A stretch of DNA of 64,000 nt from Candidatus Peregrinibacteria bacterium RIFOXYA2_FULL_41_18. GTDB lineage: Bacteria > Patescibacteriota > Gracilibacteria > UBA1369 > UBA12470. The stretch is taken from contig MFXH01000007.1 of NCBI GenBank assembly GCA_001788795.1, positions 1 to 64,000 of the forward strand, written 5' to 3'. Shown one piece after another: positions 17,001-24,868 of this stretch. The notes beneath the pieces are model-generated. The model had not been told where the DNA came from and ran no database searches. It saw only the letters and a program-made list of their open reading frames with translations. Every line of letters begins with the position of its first letter. Position 1 is the first letter of the stretch. The translations under genes were made by a program, and so were the position numbers.

Positions 17001-18085
17001 GCATTTTCATCACCGGTAGTAGCAGTTGTTGACATGTCTGCAACGATTGTCAACGTTACAGATTCTCCATCTGCAATCGTAAGGTTCAATGAACCGAATG
17101 TTGCTTCATTTGTATCGCTGGCAATAGTCTTGCCTGTCGTTACGCGCTCAGCGTCCTGGTATATGTATAGGTATGAGAAATCTGTTGAAGCACCTACTCC
17201 CGTCCTAGATACCGTGAATCCATCAAGTTCGACATCGCCGCCATTGGCTTCGAAAACCAAGTTAAGCATGTCAACTGATGTAGCACCCTTTGGAAGAGTT
17301 ACGCCGTCGATTTCATCACCCATACTGACGGACAATGTTCCGTCGCTTGTTGTCTCGTCTGTCGTTTCATCTGTTGTCTCGTCTGTCGTTTCATCTGTTG
17401 TTTCGTCTGTTGTCTCTTCGTATCTCAACGTTGGAGTCTCGCCGAGTACAACCAACTTGCAAGCTTCTGCGCGGTTGACGTTGTTAGCAGGCTTGTATGT
17501 GCCATCGCTATAACCGTCAACAACAGAGTTGTTGTAAGCTGTTTCTACGTAATCGTAGTACCATGCACCATCTTCAACATCGCTGAAGTGTGGAGCATCT
17601 GTAGTATCTGTATCGAGAGCAGCAGCGTTTACAACCATTTTTGCGAATCCAGCGCGGTTGATGTAATCATCCGGTCCGAACTCACCAGTTGCATCGCCGT
17701 CCTCATTTGTATATCCAGCTACAACGCCCAATTTAGCAGCTGTATTGACATAGACTGCATACCATGCGTCTGCATCAACGTCGCTGAATCCGGCATCATA
17801 GTCGTAATCCAACTCATCCTCGCCGAAGTAAGCCAAAACCATGATTTTGGCAGCCTGTCCGCGAGTTAAATAATCAGCAGGTCCAAATGTTCCGTCGTCA
17901 TACCCAGCAACTGCGCCTTGTTCTACGAGTGTTTCAACATATTCGTAGTACCAAGCGTCTGAGTCGACGTCCGAGAACGTCTGGGCTTTAGCTACGCCTG
18001 CAAAGCTCATCGTAACGAGCACTGCTAGCAAGCTAAGTCCCGCGATGGTTCTGCGAAGTGATCGCAGACTTAAAGAAATATCCAT
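14090..18085 (-). CDS. Large S-layer-like protein with N-terminal SLH domains
   Basis: 1331 residues. A signal peptide (residues 1-34, ending GVAKAQ) precedes three SLH domains at about 35-210, each with the FSDVDSDAWYYEYV and GYDDGTFGPADYLTR patterns. A DETT tandem repeat at about 218-242 joins them to about 1090 residues of Thr/Ser/Ala/Val/Asp-rich beta-type sequence with regularly spaced TVAAG- and DITVGD-like strands. No catalytic motif is visible. Size, composition, few cysteines and very smooth codon use fit an abundant surface-layer protein held to a wall polymer by SLH domains. The gene stands alone, with a strong terminator behind it. Confidence 0.85.
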   Translation of the reverse strand: MDISLSLRSLRRTIAGLSLLAVLVTMSFAGVAKAQTFSDVDSDAWYYEYVETLVEQGAVAGYDDGTFGPADYLTRGQAAKIMVLAYFGEDELDYDYDAGFSDVDADAWYAVYVNTAAKLGVVAGYTNEDGDATGEFGPDDYINRAGFAKMVVNAAALDTDTTDAPHFSDVEDGAWYYDYVETAYNNSVVDGYSDGTYKPANNVNRAEACKLVVLGETPTLRYEETTDETTDETTDETTDETTDETTSDGTLSVSMGDEIDGVTLPKGATSVDMLNLVFEANGGDVELDGFTVSRTGVGASTDFSYLYIYQDAERVTTGKTIASDTNEATFGSLNLTIADGESVTLTIVADMSTTATTGDENALEVSVDSVDSNATEVTGTSPISGEIFSISGSSAGSMTIAVHGSTPNPTIGDVDAEITEFQLTAASEDMALVRLSLTVKGTINSEALSNFVLYQGGTAIATADAVSEDELVTFVIDGNYSCSSSYTDAGFCISKGNSKTFSVTADVGAAADPNDTIISYLEESTDLEATGLVYGYGAQVSYGSYDNGTGSPTDATSVTVQGGQFTVSHEGPSAADVAINAKDVVLNEMTFYSERNIEVKKLNVELVGTGSGLTDGVVANFTDIKLVELDADGNIVDTLMGPVEITTLTDATDTQSLSLTDSWTMDAGDSIIVGIAVDIANYASLTGSTITANLDGISTTEGLLDTDTNEYITDIVPSSDPTITAYTMTVRAASLSVALASTPQSDTFVKGSSNVNFATFAFSAGSAMDVEVTQLVVAGWLDDNNTGTDFTQGTDNSIDIKNVVTSVWLEDADGNQVGGTETFSSGDATFNSLSFTVAAGATEVLYVYGNISTSAPFNSNSDYVYMDIGSGGTISSDITSEDEEGNDVTETGGGATGVNASTSADSPSVFMTVSSSGTLTMAEATASPLQSQITEQNAVEVLVGRFKATSTDEDWLISKMAFTATGTVAGAVDTSATNQLVDNIASFTLKYPTDADASSTLDGESTVTMSGSAVTFSSLTAMVPKDDYCYIELYANFTSHANDGGGLDSDDGLVFRMLTDDAGVGLGGDFEATGQGSGTVKTEADVSDVTTTNYTYVYRTVPTVANSTALGSTLYAQQDSEVYRFTVTAGEKTMHLGLITLDVNPSGLVTGNATNSLTNNISTQDNVDYGTGTGVCFGTAVYSTAPWYVKNANGVIVGTGCYDAGNNKAIIEMQVSDSSYTEGVGTSGVEVAAGETQTFKVFADVYEDTDTSTSSSLSVKLHEDTTYLVGASYDARAGLLDNYNLTDTYTATGMLWSDNGATGGNHGLGITEWHNAYKVSGMPVSYVTLSK
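17349..17414 (-). repeat. DETT-coding tandem repeat
   Basis: A 12-bp unit (Asp-Glu-Thr-Thr), with a 24-bp higher-order period visible as alternating TCGTCTGTCGTT and TCATCTGTTGTC on the plus strand. About five units form the spacer between the SLH domains and the body of the surface protein. Copy number could vary by slippage. Confidence 0.85.
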
Positions 18086-18417
18086 ACGGTTCTTTTCCGT
18101 TAAGAAATAAAAATTGAAATAATGTTTTGCCCATTCCTTATCAGGTCAGGGCATATATATTAAATTAGTTATTGCACGATATTGTTTGTTTTCGTGTTCG
18201 CCCGCCTAGTTTTCAAGGAGCTTATATATAAAGGTGTTGCGTGTCAGTTTATTCGCGAGCTTTCAACTCATTGTTTTAAACCTTTCTTGACGCATTTCGT
18301 TTCACAGATGCAGATGACAGAATTTCTTTTTGTTTTAAGCGTTTGCTTTTTCTCTTTTCTTACCCCTATCATCATTGATATGATTAAGGTTTTGCGACTC
18401 CTCTTCGTCAGGCTATT

Positions 18418-18493
18418 TGGTAGTCCCAACGGGTTTCGAACCCGTGTTTCCGCCGTGAGAGGGCAGTGTCCTGGACCACTAGACGATGGGACC
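18418..18493 (-). tRNA. tRNA-Glu (CTC)
   Basis: A full cloverleaf read on the minus strand: acceptor GGTCCCA/TGGGACT (one G-U pair), anticodon stem CTGCC/GGCGG with loop CTCTCAC (anticodon CTC), T-loop GGGTTCGAAACCC, discriminator A and an encoded CCA. It lies in the long noncoding gap between the SLH gene and dnaJ. Confidence 0.95.
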
Positions 18494-18499
18494 TCAACG

Positions 18500-19090
18500 G
18501 GATACAAATACAAATCTTATTTGGCCCCGGTCGTACTTCCTGTCTGCAAAAACTTTTACCGGTTTGCTTAACCTGTGGGATTCTACAAAATAGCCAAACC
18601 CATTTCAACCCTTTTTGGCTTATACAAGCGTATAAAAGCCATGCCGTTTTCTAAAAACCACATGTTGCCTACTCAAATACTAAAAATAGCCGACTAGACA
18701 ACACACCACCAACGGATTAAACGTTGCCTAGTCAGTCAGCTAATCAGAAATAACAAAACGCCTTACGACTACACAAGCTTTCGCAAATACAGTTTTGACT
18801 AGCCGCAATTCCGACTACACGACTTTTCCACCTTTTACGCACAGCTTTTGCACGCTTTTTCAACATTCCGACTAGTCACCAATCTTCCGACTATCTTACG
18901 CCTATACACGCCGCCTACACACGAGCCACTTAACGGCTTCAAAAAGCCATTTCTGATACACGCCGCCTATACACCCAAAAATGCGTTTTACTTATGCGGC
19001 ATTTGTTTCGTAATAGCACTTTCTTGTGTTTTAATGTGCAAAACCTGTCCAAACTTGATAATATTCGCTTAAAGTTTTTAATGTTTTTCT
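18500..19090 (+). other. Long noncoding region with clustered CGACTA-type motifs
   Basis: About 590 bp without a convincing gene. The plus strand carries many short related words: GCCGACTAGAC, GCCTAGTCAG, ACGACTACAC, TTGACTAGCC, CCGACTACAC, CCGACTAGTC, CCGACTATC. It also carries CGCCTATACACGCCGCC, repeated near 18900 and, as ACGCCGCCTATACACC, near 18960. Spacing is irregular, so this is not a CRISPR array. Possible dnaJ control region or decayed repeat cluster. Confidence 0.5.
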
Positions 19091-19096
19091 TATCTT

Positions 19097-20221
19097 ATGA
19101 AGGATTTATACGAAGTTCTAGGTGTTCCGAAAACAGCAACGGATGCGGAAATCAAGAAGGCATACAGGAGGCTTGCACAAAAATATCATCCTGATCTTAA
19201 TAAAAGCGATAAAAGCGCTGAAGCAAGGTTTAAAGAGGTTAATCAAGCCTATGAGGTGCTTTCGGACAAGCAAAAACGTGGTCAGTATGATCAATTTGGA
19301 AATGCTTCGTTCAACGGAGGCGCCGGTGGATTTAACGGATTCCAAGGGTTTGATTTCGGTTCTTTTTCCGGTGGGAATGGCGGATTTTCAGATATATTCG
19401 AAGCTTTTTTTGGAGGAGATATGGGTGGGAGGCGATCTGGTGGTAGAACACGAAAGACAAGTATAAGAGGAGATGATATTGAGTTCGAGTTGAAACTGAC
19501 TTTTGAAGAGGCTGTGCATGGAATAGAAAAAAGTTTTGAAATAACCAAATCCGATACCTGTCCGACTTGTGGCGGAAAAGGCCATGAATCAAGTTCGAAA
19601 ATAATCACATGTTCGAGTTGCAATGGGGCAGGTCAAATCAGATCTGTTAGACAAACTATTTTGGGACAAATCAGCACTTCTCATATATGCAGTAATTGCA
19701 ATGGCGAAGGACGTATACCTGAGAAAAAATGTCCTGAATGCCATGGAACAACTCGAACGCGCCAGAAATCAAAAATAACTGTTAAGATCCCTGCAGGAGT
19801 GGATGATGGCGGTATTATAAAGTTATCCGGAAAAGGAGAGGCCGGAATACGCTCAGGAGGATATGGAGATGTTTATTTGCATTTAAGGGTAATGTCTCAT
19901 AATAAATTTTCTCGAGAAGGAACATATATCAAATCTAATGAAGAGATCGATCTTTTACAGGCAGTTCTCGGGGATCAAATCAAGGTCTCAACGGTATATG
20001 GAGATATTGATCTTAAAATTCCGGCAGGTACTCAGGGCGGGCAGGTATTTACTCTTAAAGGATATGGGGTGAAGCCTCATAACGGTTCAAGCACCGGAGA
20101 TCATCTTGTTAAGGTTTCCGTACGTATTCCCAAGAAGCTTTCTAACAAAGAAAAGCAATTATATGAACAGTTGGCTCAGGAGAAAGGTAAACATGGAGGA
20201 TTTTTCGGTAAAATATTCTAG
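19097..20221 (+). CDS. dnaJ: Chaperone DnaJ
   Basis: 374 residues with every domain in order. The J domain (1-70) has the HPD in YHPDLNK. A Gly/Phe-rich region (75-110) follows. The zinc domain holds four CxxCxGxG-type motifs ([32 protein letters not shown]), followed by the C-terminal substrate-binding domains. It stimulates DnaK ATPase and presents unfolded clients. It stands alone, without dnaK or grpE in the window. A strong hairpin follows the stop. Confidence 0.96.
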   Translation: MKDLYEVLGVPKTATDAEIKKAYRRLAQKYHPDLNKSDKSAEARFKEVNQAYEVLSDKQKRGQYDQFGNASFNGGAGGFNGFQGFDFGSFSGGNGGFSDIFEAFFGGDMGGRRSGGRTRKTSIRGDDIEFELKLTFEEAVHGIEKSFEITKSDTCPTCGGKGHESSSKIITCSSCNGAGQIRSVRQTILGQISTSHICSNCNGEGRIPEKKCPECHGTTRTRQKSKITVKIPAGVDDGGIIKLSGKGEAGIRSGGYGDVYLHLRVMSHNKFSREGTYIKSNEEIDLLQAVLGDQIKVSTVYGDIDLKIPAGTQGGQVFTLKGYGVKPHNGSSTGDHLVKVSVRIPKKLSNKEKQLYEQLAQEKGKHGGFFGKIF

Positions 20222-20230
20222 GTAAATAGC

Positions 20231-20379
20231 ATGAGGGGAACAGCTGGTTCCCCTCATGAACTCCCCTCCAAGCTGTTGTTCGCAAAATAGTCCTCTCGAA
20301 GGCTCGCAAAACGTGCCTTCGGGACCCACAAGACTCCAAGTACGTTTTTCTACGCGACGCTCGGACTGTTTTGCTCACC
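20231..20379. repeat. Structured repeat family S1, copy 1 (downstream of dnaJ)
   Basis: About 150 bp, shared with 36787-36936. Hairpin I is ATGAGGGGAAC/GTTCCCCTCAT (20231-20257), which may also end the dnaJ transcript. After ACTCCCCTCCAAGCTG comes outer stem II, GCAAAATAGTCC (20282-20293) with GGACTGTTTTGC (20363-20374). Inner stem III is AAAACGT (20308-20314) with ACGTTTT (20342-20348). The second copy has different bases but the same pairings. Confidence 0.82.
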
Positions 20380-20463
20380 TTTTTGATTTTTCGACATGTT
20401 GTAATATTCTAGTTGTCAGCAGGTCGAGATTGTAATAGGATGGATTTGAAATAAAAACAAATT

Positions 20464-21009
20464 ATGGACATCAGGCTTTCATGGGATCTGTTCATTATCG
20501 TATTTTTCGCAGTAATAATCGCTTATAGCTTTATTATAGGAAAAGACCGAACCTTGAAGGTTGTAATCGGTACGTATTTGGCAATACTGACCGCTGATGG
20601 CATTGGTAATCTTTTTCAGCAGTATTTACTCCCGTCAATACCGTCTTTGCAGGGAGATATCGGAGTCCAAGTTCTTGTTTTGCTGAAAATTCTCGTTTTT
20701 ATCGCTGTTATAGTAGTAATAGCGGTCAAAGGGAGCTTCTCAGTATCAATATTCGCCAATAAAGAATTGTTTGCGAAGGTTTTTGTTACATTCTTGTTTG
20801 GATTTCTGAATGCAGGTCTTATCGTAAGCACTATACTTGTTTTCATATCCGGCTTCTCGTTTGTTAACGGATTTTATGGAATGATGACTACAACGAGTTT
20901 TTATTATGAATCGGAATTGGTTAGATTGATGGTAGATAACTATAATATATGGTTCGCGCTTCCAGCGATTGCGTTTACAGGAGTAAGCATATTCGAGGAG
21001 AATGCGTGA
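20464..21009 (+). CDS. Membrane protein of unknown function
   Basis: 181 residues with about five hydrophobic segments: LFIIVFFAVIIAYSFII, VVIGTYLAILTADGIG, VLVLLKILVFIAVIVVIAV, VFVTFLFGFLNAGLIVSTILVFISGF and WFALPAIAFTGVSIF. The overall pattern resembles CvpA-type small membrane proteins, but no defining motif can be claimed. It lies between dnaJ and tRNA-Lys and is followed at its stop codon by a copy of the purine-rich post-stop repeat. Confidence 0.65.
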   Translation: MDIRLSWDLFIIVFFAVIIAYSFIIGKDRTLKVVIGTYLAILTADGIGNLFQQYLLPSIPSLQGDIGVQVLVLLKILVFIAVIVVIAVKGSFSVSIFANKELFAKVFVTFLFGFLNAGLIVSTILVFISGFSFVNGFYGMMTTTSFYYESELVRLMVDNYNIWFALPAIAFTGVSIFEENA

Positions 21010-21055
21010 AGAAGTATGGGGAAGTAGAAGAAGTTGGAGAAGTGACATAGTGACA
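21009..21055 (+). repeat. Purine-rich post-stop repeat, copy 1
   Basis: It begins at the stop codon of the membrane protein: GAAGAAGTATGGGGAAG, then GTTGGAGAAGTGACATAGTGAC. It belongs to a family of six copies that directly follow plus-strand genes. Confidence 0.75.
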
Positions 21056-21127
21056 GATTTTTTCGTTATTCGAATTAAATTGCTTGCTTAAGGGAAGGTT
21101 TATACATAAAATGTCCCTGCTTTGTAC

Positions 21128-21203
21128 GGGTCAGTAGCTCAGTTGGTAGAGCGGCGGCCTTTTAAGCCGACGGTCCCGAGTTCGATTCTCGGCTGACCCA
21201 CCA
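21128..21203 (+). tRNA. tRNA-Lys (TTT)
   Basis: Cloverleaf with acceptor GGGTCAG/CTGACCC, D-arm GCTCAGTTGGTAGAGC, anticodon loop CTTTTAA (anticodon TTT), T-arm CCGAGTTCGATTCTCGG, discriminator A and encoded CCA. Pair 27-43 is a G-A mismatch; all other stems are intact. Confidence 0.95.
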
Positions 21204-21384
21204 TGTAGAAAGCAGACAGCAGAGGGAGATACACAGAAGACAGAAGAAGTTTTGTGTTTGGCTTTTTGCGCATACGACAACCTTTCGCTTATACACGTCA
21301 TACGCTTGGCTTGCCTAAGCCTAGAAAACCGATTTGACTAGTCGGCGTTTTTCTGATAAAAGTTGTGTACTCTAAATCGTTTTA

Positions 21385-21984
21385 ATGGTTAATCAACTCA
21401 TCACGATCGGAGAAGCCGCAGATCTTGTGAATAAGTCGGCGCAGACGATAAGACGGCTAATCAAAGGCAATAAGATAAAATTCAAGAGGAAAAGGACTCC
21501 TCAAGGGTTTAATTATGTTGTTGATAAGGCAAGTTTGCTTGAATTTTTCCAACTACTGAAGAATTCTGCTGAAATTGCTGATGCGCCTATACAAACGCCT
21601 GTACAGATGGTTACCCAAATTACTAACCCAACAGATGAGATTCGTTCAACCGTTTCTCTTCCTAGGGCTTCAAATGAAATTTATCTACTTGAAGCAGAAG
21701 ATGTTGTAATGCGTGAAGAGCTTCCTGACGAATCGGACAATGAGACCCCTATGGTTAGTCAACAGCCTATACAGACTCCTGTTACGACTACTCAGCCTTC
21801 GCAACCGGTACAGACTGTTGATTATACAAATGTCATCGAAAAACTAATTGACCAGCACCGTCAAGACAAAGAAAAGCTTTATCAACTTCTTGAAGTTTTC
21901 CAAGGCAGAATAGTCGGATTGGAAGAACATATAAGGTTGTTGCAATCTCCTAAGAAAAAATGGTGGGAGAGATTTTTTAAATAG
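21385..21984 (+). CDS. Excisionase/MerR-like helix-turn-helix protein with C-terminal coiled coil
   Basis: 199 residues. The N-terminus (2-55) reads as a winged-helix DNA-binding domain of the excisionase/MerR type: ITIGEAADLVNKSAQTIRRLIKGNKIKFKRK, then NYVVDKASLLEFFQLL. A Thr/Pro/Gln-rich linker with two IQTPV units follows (60-150). A short coiled coil (IEKLIDQHRQDKEKLYQLLEVFQGRIVGLEEHIRLL) ends in basic/aromatic KKKWWERFFK, possibly membrane-contacting. No recombinase is nearby, so a chromosomal regulator or architectural protein is more likely than a phage excisionase. A GACTAGTC palindrome lies 42 bp upstream. Confidence 0.7.
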   Translation: MVNQLITIGEAADLVNKSAQTIRRLIKGNKIKFKRKRTPQGFNYVVDKASLLEFFQLLKNSAEIADAPIQTPVQMVTQITNPTDEIRSTVSLPRASNEIYLLEAEDVVMREELPDESDNETPMVSQQPIQTPVTTTQPSQPVQTVDYTNVIEKLIDQHRQDKEKLYQLLEVFQGRIVGLEEHIRLLQSPKKKWWERFFK

Positions 21985-22045
21985 CTTTCACTGCTTGTAA
22001 TCAGGATTGAATTGATTTTATGAAATAAAATTTGTTTTTTAGCCA

Positions 22046-22079
22046 TGCAAGTTGGCGTTGCACTCCGTGAATGCGAGTG
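22046..22079 (+). promoter_or_regulatory. Two small hairpins in the gdhA leader
   Basis: TGCAA (22046-22050) pairs with TTGCA (22058-22062), and CACTC (22061-22065) pairs with GAGTG (22075-22079). The two overlap by 2 nt and may be alternatives. No known riboswitch consensus is recognised. Confidence 0.35.
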
Positions 22080-22122
22080 GTAGAAATATTTGCGTACGTC
22101 AATTTTTTAACATAAAAATCCC

Positions 22123-23367
22123 ATGTCTCTGTTCGAAAACACGCTTGCGCAAATCAAGCAGGCATCCGAAATCATGAAACTGAATCCAACAGTAGAGAAA
22201 ATCCTTAGCAATCCGCACAGGATTCTTGAGGTTACTTTCCCTGTGAAAATGGATAATGGACAAGTTGAAGTTTTCAAAGGTTTCCGAGTACAACATAACA
22301 ATGCAAGAGGACCATATAAGGGAGGCATCCGTTTCCATCCGCAAGTTGATATGGGAGAGGTAATGGCTCTTTCTACATGGATGACTATCAAATGCGCAGT
22401 TGCAGATATCCCGTTGGGAGGAGGCAAAGGCGGTGTTATCGTAGATCCTAAGAAATTGTCCGTCTCCGAACTTGAGAGATTAAGTCGTGCTTATATTAGA
22501 GCAATCAGCAGAATTGTCGGACCTGATGAAGATGTACCTGCTCCGGATGTTTATACAACTCCTCAAATCATGGCTTGGATGGTTGATGAATATTCCAAGA
22601 TCCAAGGTCGCAATGTTCTAGGGATGCTTACGGGCAAGCCACTATCTGTTGGCGGATCACTTGGGCGCGCAGATTCAACTAGCCAAGGTGGAATTTATGT
22701 CCTAGAAGAAGTTTGCAGAGAAAAAGGAATCGATCCTAAGAAGGCTACAGTTGCCGTTCAAGGATTCGGAAATGCAGGTAGCAATGTTGCTCACATGCTT
22801 ATGGATATGGGTTTCAAGGTTATTGCCGTTTCAGATTCAAAAGGCGGACTATATTCTGCTGATGGACTTGATACTCGCGCTACAGATAAATGCAAAATGG
22901 AAAAAGGTTCTGTCATCAATTGCGCTACCGGAAATGCGAAGGCTATTTCAAATGCCGATCTTCTTGCTCTTCCATGCGACGTTCTATTCTTGTGCGCTAT
23001 GGAGAATCAAGTTACGGCTGAAAATGTCGACAAGGTACAAGCTAAGATGATTCTCGAGCTTGCAAACGGACCTGTTACTCCTGAAGCTGATACGGTTTTG
23101 GCTAAAAAAGGAATCGCCGTTATACCTGATATTTTGGCTAACTCAGGCGGAGTCACGGTAAGCTATTTCGAACTTGTACAAAACAAGGCTAACTTCTATT
23201 GGACAGCTGAAGAGGTCGATACAAGGTTGCGAAAAATTATGGTTGACGGATGGAAGAACGTCTCTGCAAATGCCTCTAAATACTCATGCACTTATAGACA
23301 GGCTGCGTTTATTACAGCTTTGAAGAGACTTGAGGATGCGATTTTGGCACGCGGTTTCGAAAACTAG
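22123..23367 (+). CDS. gdhA: Glutamate dehydrogenase
   Basis: 414 residues. It interconverts glutamate and 2-oxoglutarate plus ammonia with NAD(P). Motifs: VFKGFRVQHNNARGPYKGGIRFHP, the catalytic-Lys region PLGGGKGGVIVDP, PAPDVYTTPQIMAW, and the Rossmann AVQGFGNAGSNVAHML followed by AVSDSKGG. Cofactor preference is not certain. It stands alone, with a hairpin-containing leader, and is followed by a structured repeat and a terminator. Confidence 0.96.
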   Translation: MSLFENTLAQIKQASEIMKLNPTVEKILSNPHRILEVTFPVKMDNGQVEVFKGFRVQHNNARGPYKGGIRFHPQVDMGEVMALSTWMTIKCAVADIPLGGGKGGVIVDPKKLSVSELERLSRAYIRAISRIVGPDEDVPAPDVYTTPQIMAWMVDEYSKIQGRNVLGMLTGKPLSVGGSLGRADSTSQGGIYVLEEVCREKGIDPKKATVAVQGFGNAGSNVAHMLMDMGFKVIAVSDSKGGLYSADGLDTRATDKCKMEKGSVINCATGNAKAISNADLLALPCDVLFLCAMENQVTAENVDKVQAKMILELANGPVTPEADTVLAKKGIAVIPDILANSGGVTVSYFELVQNKANFYWTAEEVDTRLRKIMVDGWKNVSANASKYSCTYRQAAFITALKRLEDAILARGFEN

Positions 23368-23373
23368 TCTTTT

Positions 23374-23480
23374 ATTTTGAATCATCTCGCAAACGGCTTC
23401 GCTTTCTGTTTTTCTCGAGCTAGCATGTACGCTCTCGAAAAACCAGAAGCGCTGCAGATGTTTGCTCGATAATTCAAAAT
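23374..23480 (+). repeat. Structured element S2, copy 1 (TAGCATGTAC loop)
   Basis: Outer stem ATTTTGAAT/ATTCAAAAT (23374-23382, 23472-23480), next stem GCAAAC/GTTTGC, then GCTTC/GAAGC. The terminal arm is TTTTTCTCGAGC with GCTCTCGAAAAA, closing a TAGCATGTAC loop with GAGC/GCTC. Loop and architecture recur at 57543-57641 with different stem bases. Confidence 0.75.
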
Positions 23481-23497
23481 TAGTAATTATGAATTCT

Positions 23498-23534
23498 GAA
23501 AAAGCTCCCCTTGCAATCGCGGGAGCTTTTTTTT
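23498..23534 (+). terminator. Intrinsic terminator
   Basis: AAAAAGCTCCC, loop, GGGAGCTTTTTTTT. It ends transcription of gdhA and the structured element before the SLH/C39 gene. Confidence 0.92.
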
Positions 23535-23565
23535 AAGGTGTATTTATAAATAAAAACCAATTCTT

Positions 23566-24744
23566 ATGACTTATGCCTTACGACTTACGACCATTCTAAT
23601 TTCTACACTTCTACTTCTCCCCCTCGCCCACGCCTCGACTTTTTCAGACATCTACTCTTCCGATCCGCTAAACGAATCTATCGATTATCTTGTAAGCAAT
23701 AATGTTGTCGAAGGATATGATGATTCGACTTTCCGCCCGCTCAATCTTATAAACAGAGCCGAATTCACGAAGATGATAGTGGAGGGAGTTGTCGGGGAGA
23801 CACCGGATGCAACCTTGTATTATGACTGTTTTGATGATGTGACGAATGAGTGGTTTGCCAAATATATCTGTTATGCGGAGGATCAAGGTTGGGTGCAAGG
23901 ATATGATGGAATCAACTTCAAGCCTGCCGATAATATAACTCGCGCCGAAGCTGTTAAAATTCTTGCCGAGGCTTATGCGTGGGAATTGTCTGGGGATACA
24001 TATTGGAGCGAGTTTGGAGATAATGAAAAAGACGTTTGGTATTACGATTATCTTCTGATGGCGGAAGAGAGAGGGATTTTTGACGAATTAAGTTCCTATA
24101 TCTCCCCTAATGAACTTATTTCAAGAAGACAGATGTCTACACTGCTTTATCGCGCTATGAAATATGAGGCCGGAGAAGAGTTCGAGATTTGGAGTATTGA
24201 TGATCGCGAGATGTCTTATACTGATGTCTTGGCGACAGGGATCGCCGCCGCTTATCCGTCCGATATGGATATGACCGTCTATTCGCAATCCGGCTGGCCG
24301 TATGGGTGTTATGGCTTTGCGGTTAAGAATGTTACTGCGTGGAAGTATGGCGAGGTAATCGATATGACGGATTTGGCGGATACTATTGGGTGGGACGGAT
24401 CTTATATTTGGAGCCCCGAGCAATTCAGTTCTTTTGCGAAAAATTATGATACGGATTTGGTAATGACTTATTACGGGTCGGCTGAATTTTTGTTTAAAAA
24501 ATTGGCTGCCGGTGAACCGGTTGTTCTCTATATCCCCTATTATATAGGAGAAAACAATGTCGGACATCAGGTTATGGCTTACTCATTTGATGAGGATGGA
24601 GTGTGGATTGCGGATAGCTTATATGGAGGAGTCCAGTCACAGGTCGGATATGATGAGGTTTTCTTCGAGGATGATTCTTATACGACAAACATCACCGACT
24701 TGAGGAGAGTTAAGGATGGCGGAGAGTATAAGATGGAGTGGTGA
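23566..24744 (+). CDS. SLH-domain protein with C-terminal C39-like (papain-fold) domain
   Basis: 392 residues: a signal peptide (1-23, ending LAHAS), SLH modules at about 24-205 (FSDIYSSDPLNESIDYL, GYDDSTFRPLNLINR; a second with GYDGINFKPADNITR; a third, weaker, with ISRRQMSTLLYRA), then a papain-like domain at about 235-392. In the latter, WPYGCYGFAVKN carries a candidate catalytic Cys and NNVGHQVMAYSFDEDGVWIADS the His followed by an Asn/Asp-type strand, as in Peptidase_C39_2 proteins. It probably sits in the wall through SLH and cleaves surface peptides or proteins. Activity is inferred from motifs only. Confidence 0.78.
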   Translation: MTYALRLTTILISTLLLLPLAHASTFSDIYSSDPLNESIDYLVSNNVVEGYDDSTFRPLNLINRAEFTKMIVEGVVGETPDATLYYDCFDDVTNEWFAKYICYAEDQGWVQGYDGINFKPADNITRAEAVKILAEAYAWELSGDTYWSEFGDNEKDVWYYDYLLMAEERGIFDELSSYISPNELISRRQMSTLLYRAMKYEAGEEFEIWSIDDREMSYTDVLATGIAAAYPSDMDMTVYSQSGWPYGCYGFAVKNVTAWKYGEVIDMTDLADTIGWDGSYIWSPEQFSSFAKNYDTDLVMTYYGSAEFLFKKLAAGEPVVLYIPYYIGENNVGHQVMAYSFDEDGVWIADSLYGGVQSQVGYDEVFFEDDSYTTNITDLRRVKDGGEYKMEW

Positions 24745-24780
24745 GGAAGAAGTTGAAGAAGTATGGGAAGTGACTTAGTA
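24744..24780 (+). repeat. Purine-rich post-stop repeat, copy 2
   Basis: It starts at the stop codon of the SLH/C39 gene: GAGGAAGAAGTTGAAGAAG, then TATGGGAAGTGACTTAGTAG. Confidence 0.72.
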
Positions 24781-24868
24781 GATTTAGCTATGAGTATTCC
24801 CGTTTTGATATTTTTGTCAAAATTTGGTTTAATGGTTTTGCACTAATCAAATCCTTAATTTCATATAT

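Noticed and set aside
18182-18571. A 129-residue plus-strand frame
   Set aside because: It runs across the antisense of tRNA-Glu and has no domain or start signal.
18640-19000. Possible CRISPR array
   Set aside because: The short words are degenerate and unevenly spaced, there are no constant repeats of 25-40 bp, and no cas genes are in the window.
21385-21984. Excisionase of a prophage or integrative element
   Set aside because: No integrase, att-like duplication at tRNA-Lys or phage genes are nearby; the Xer gene at 43390 looks like the chromosomal type.
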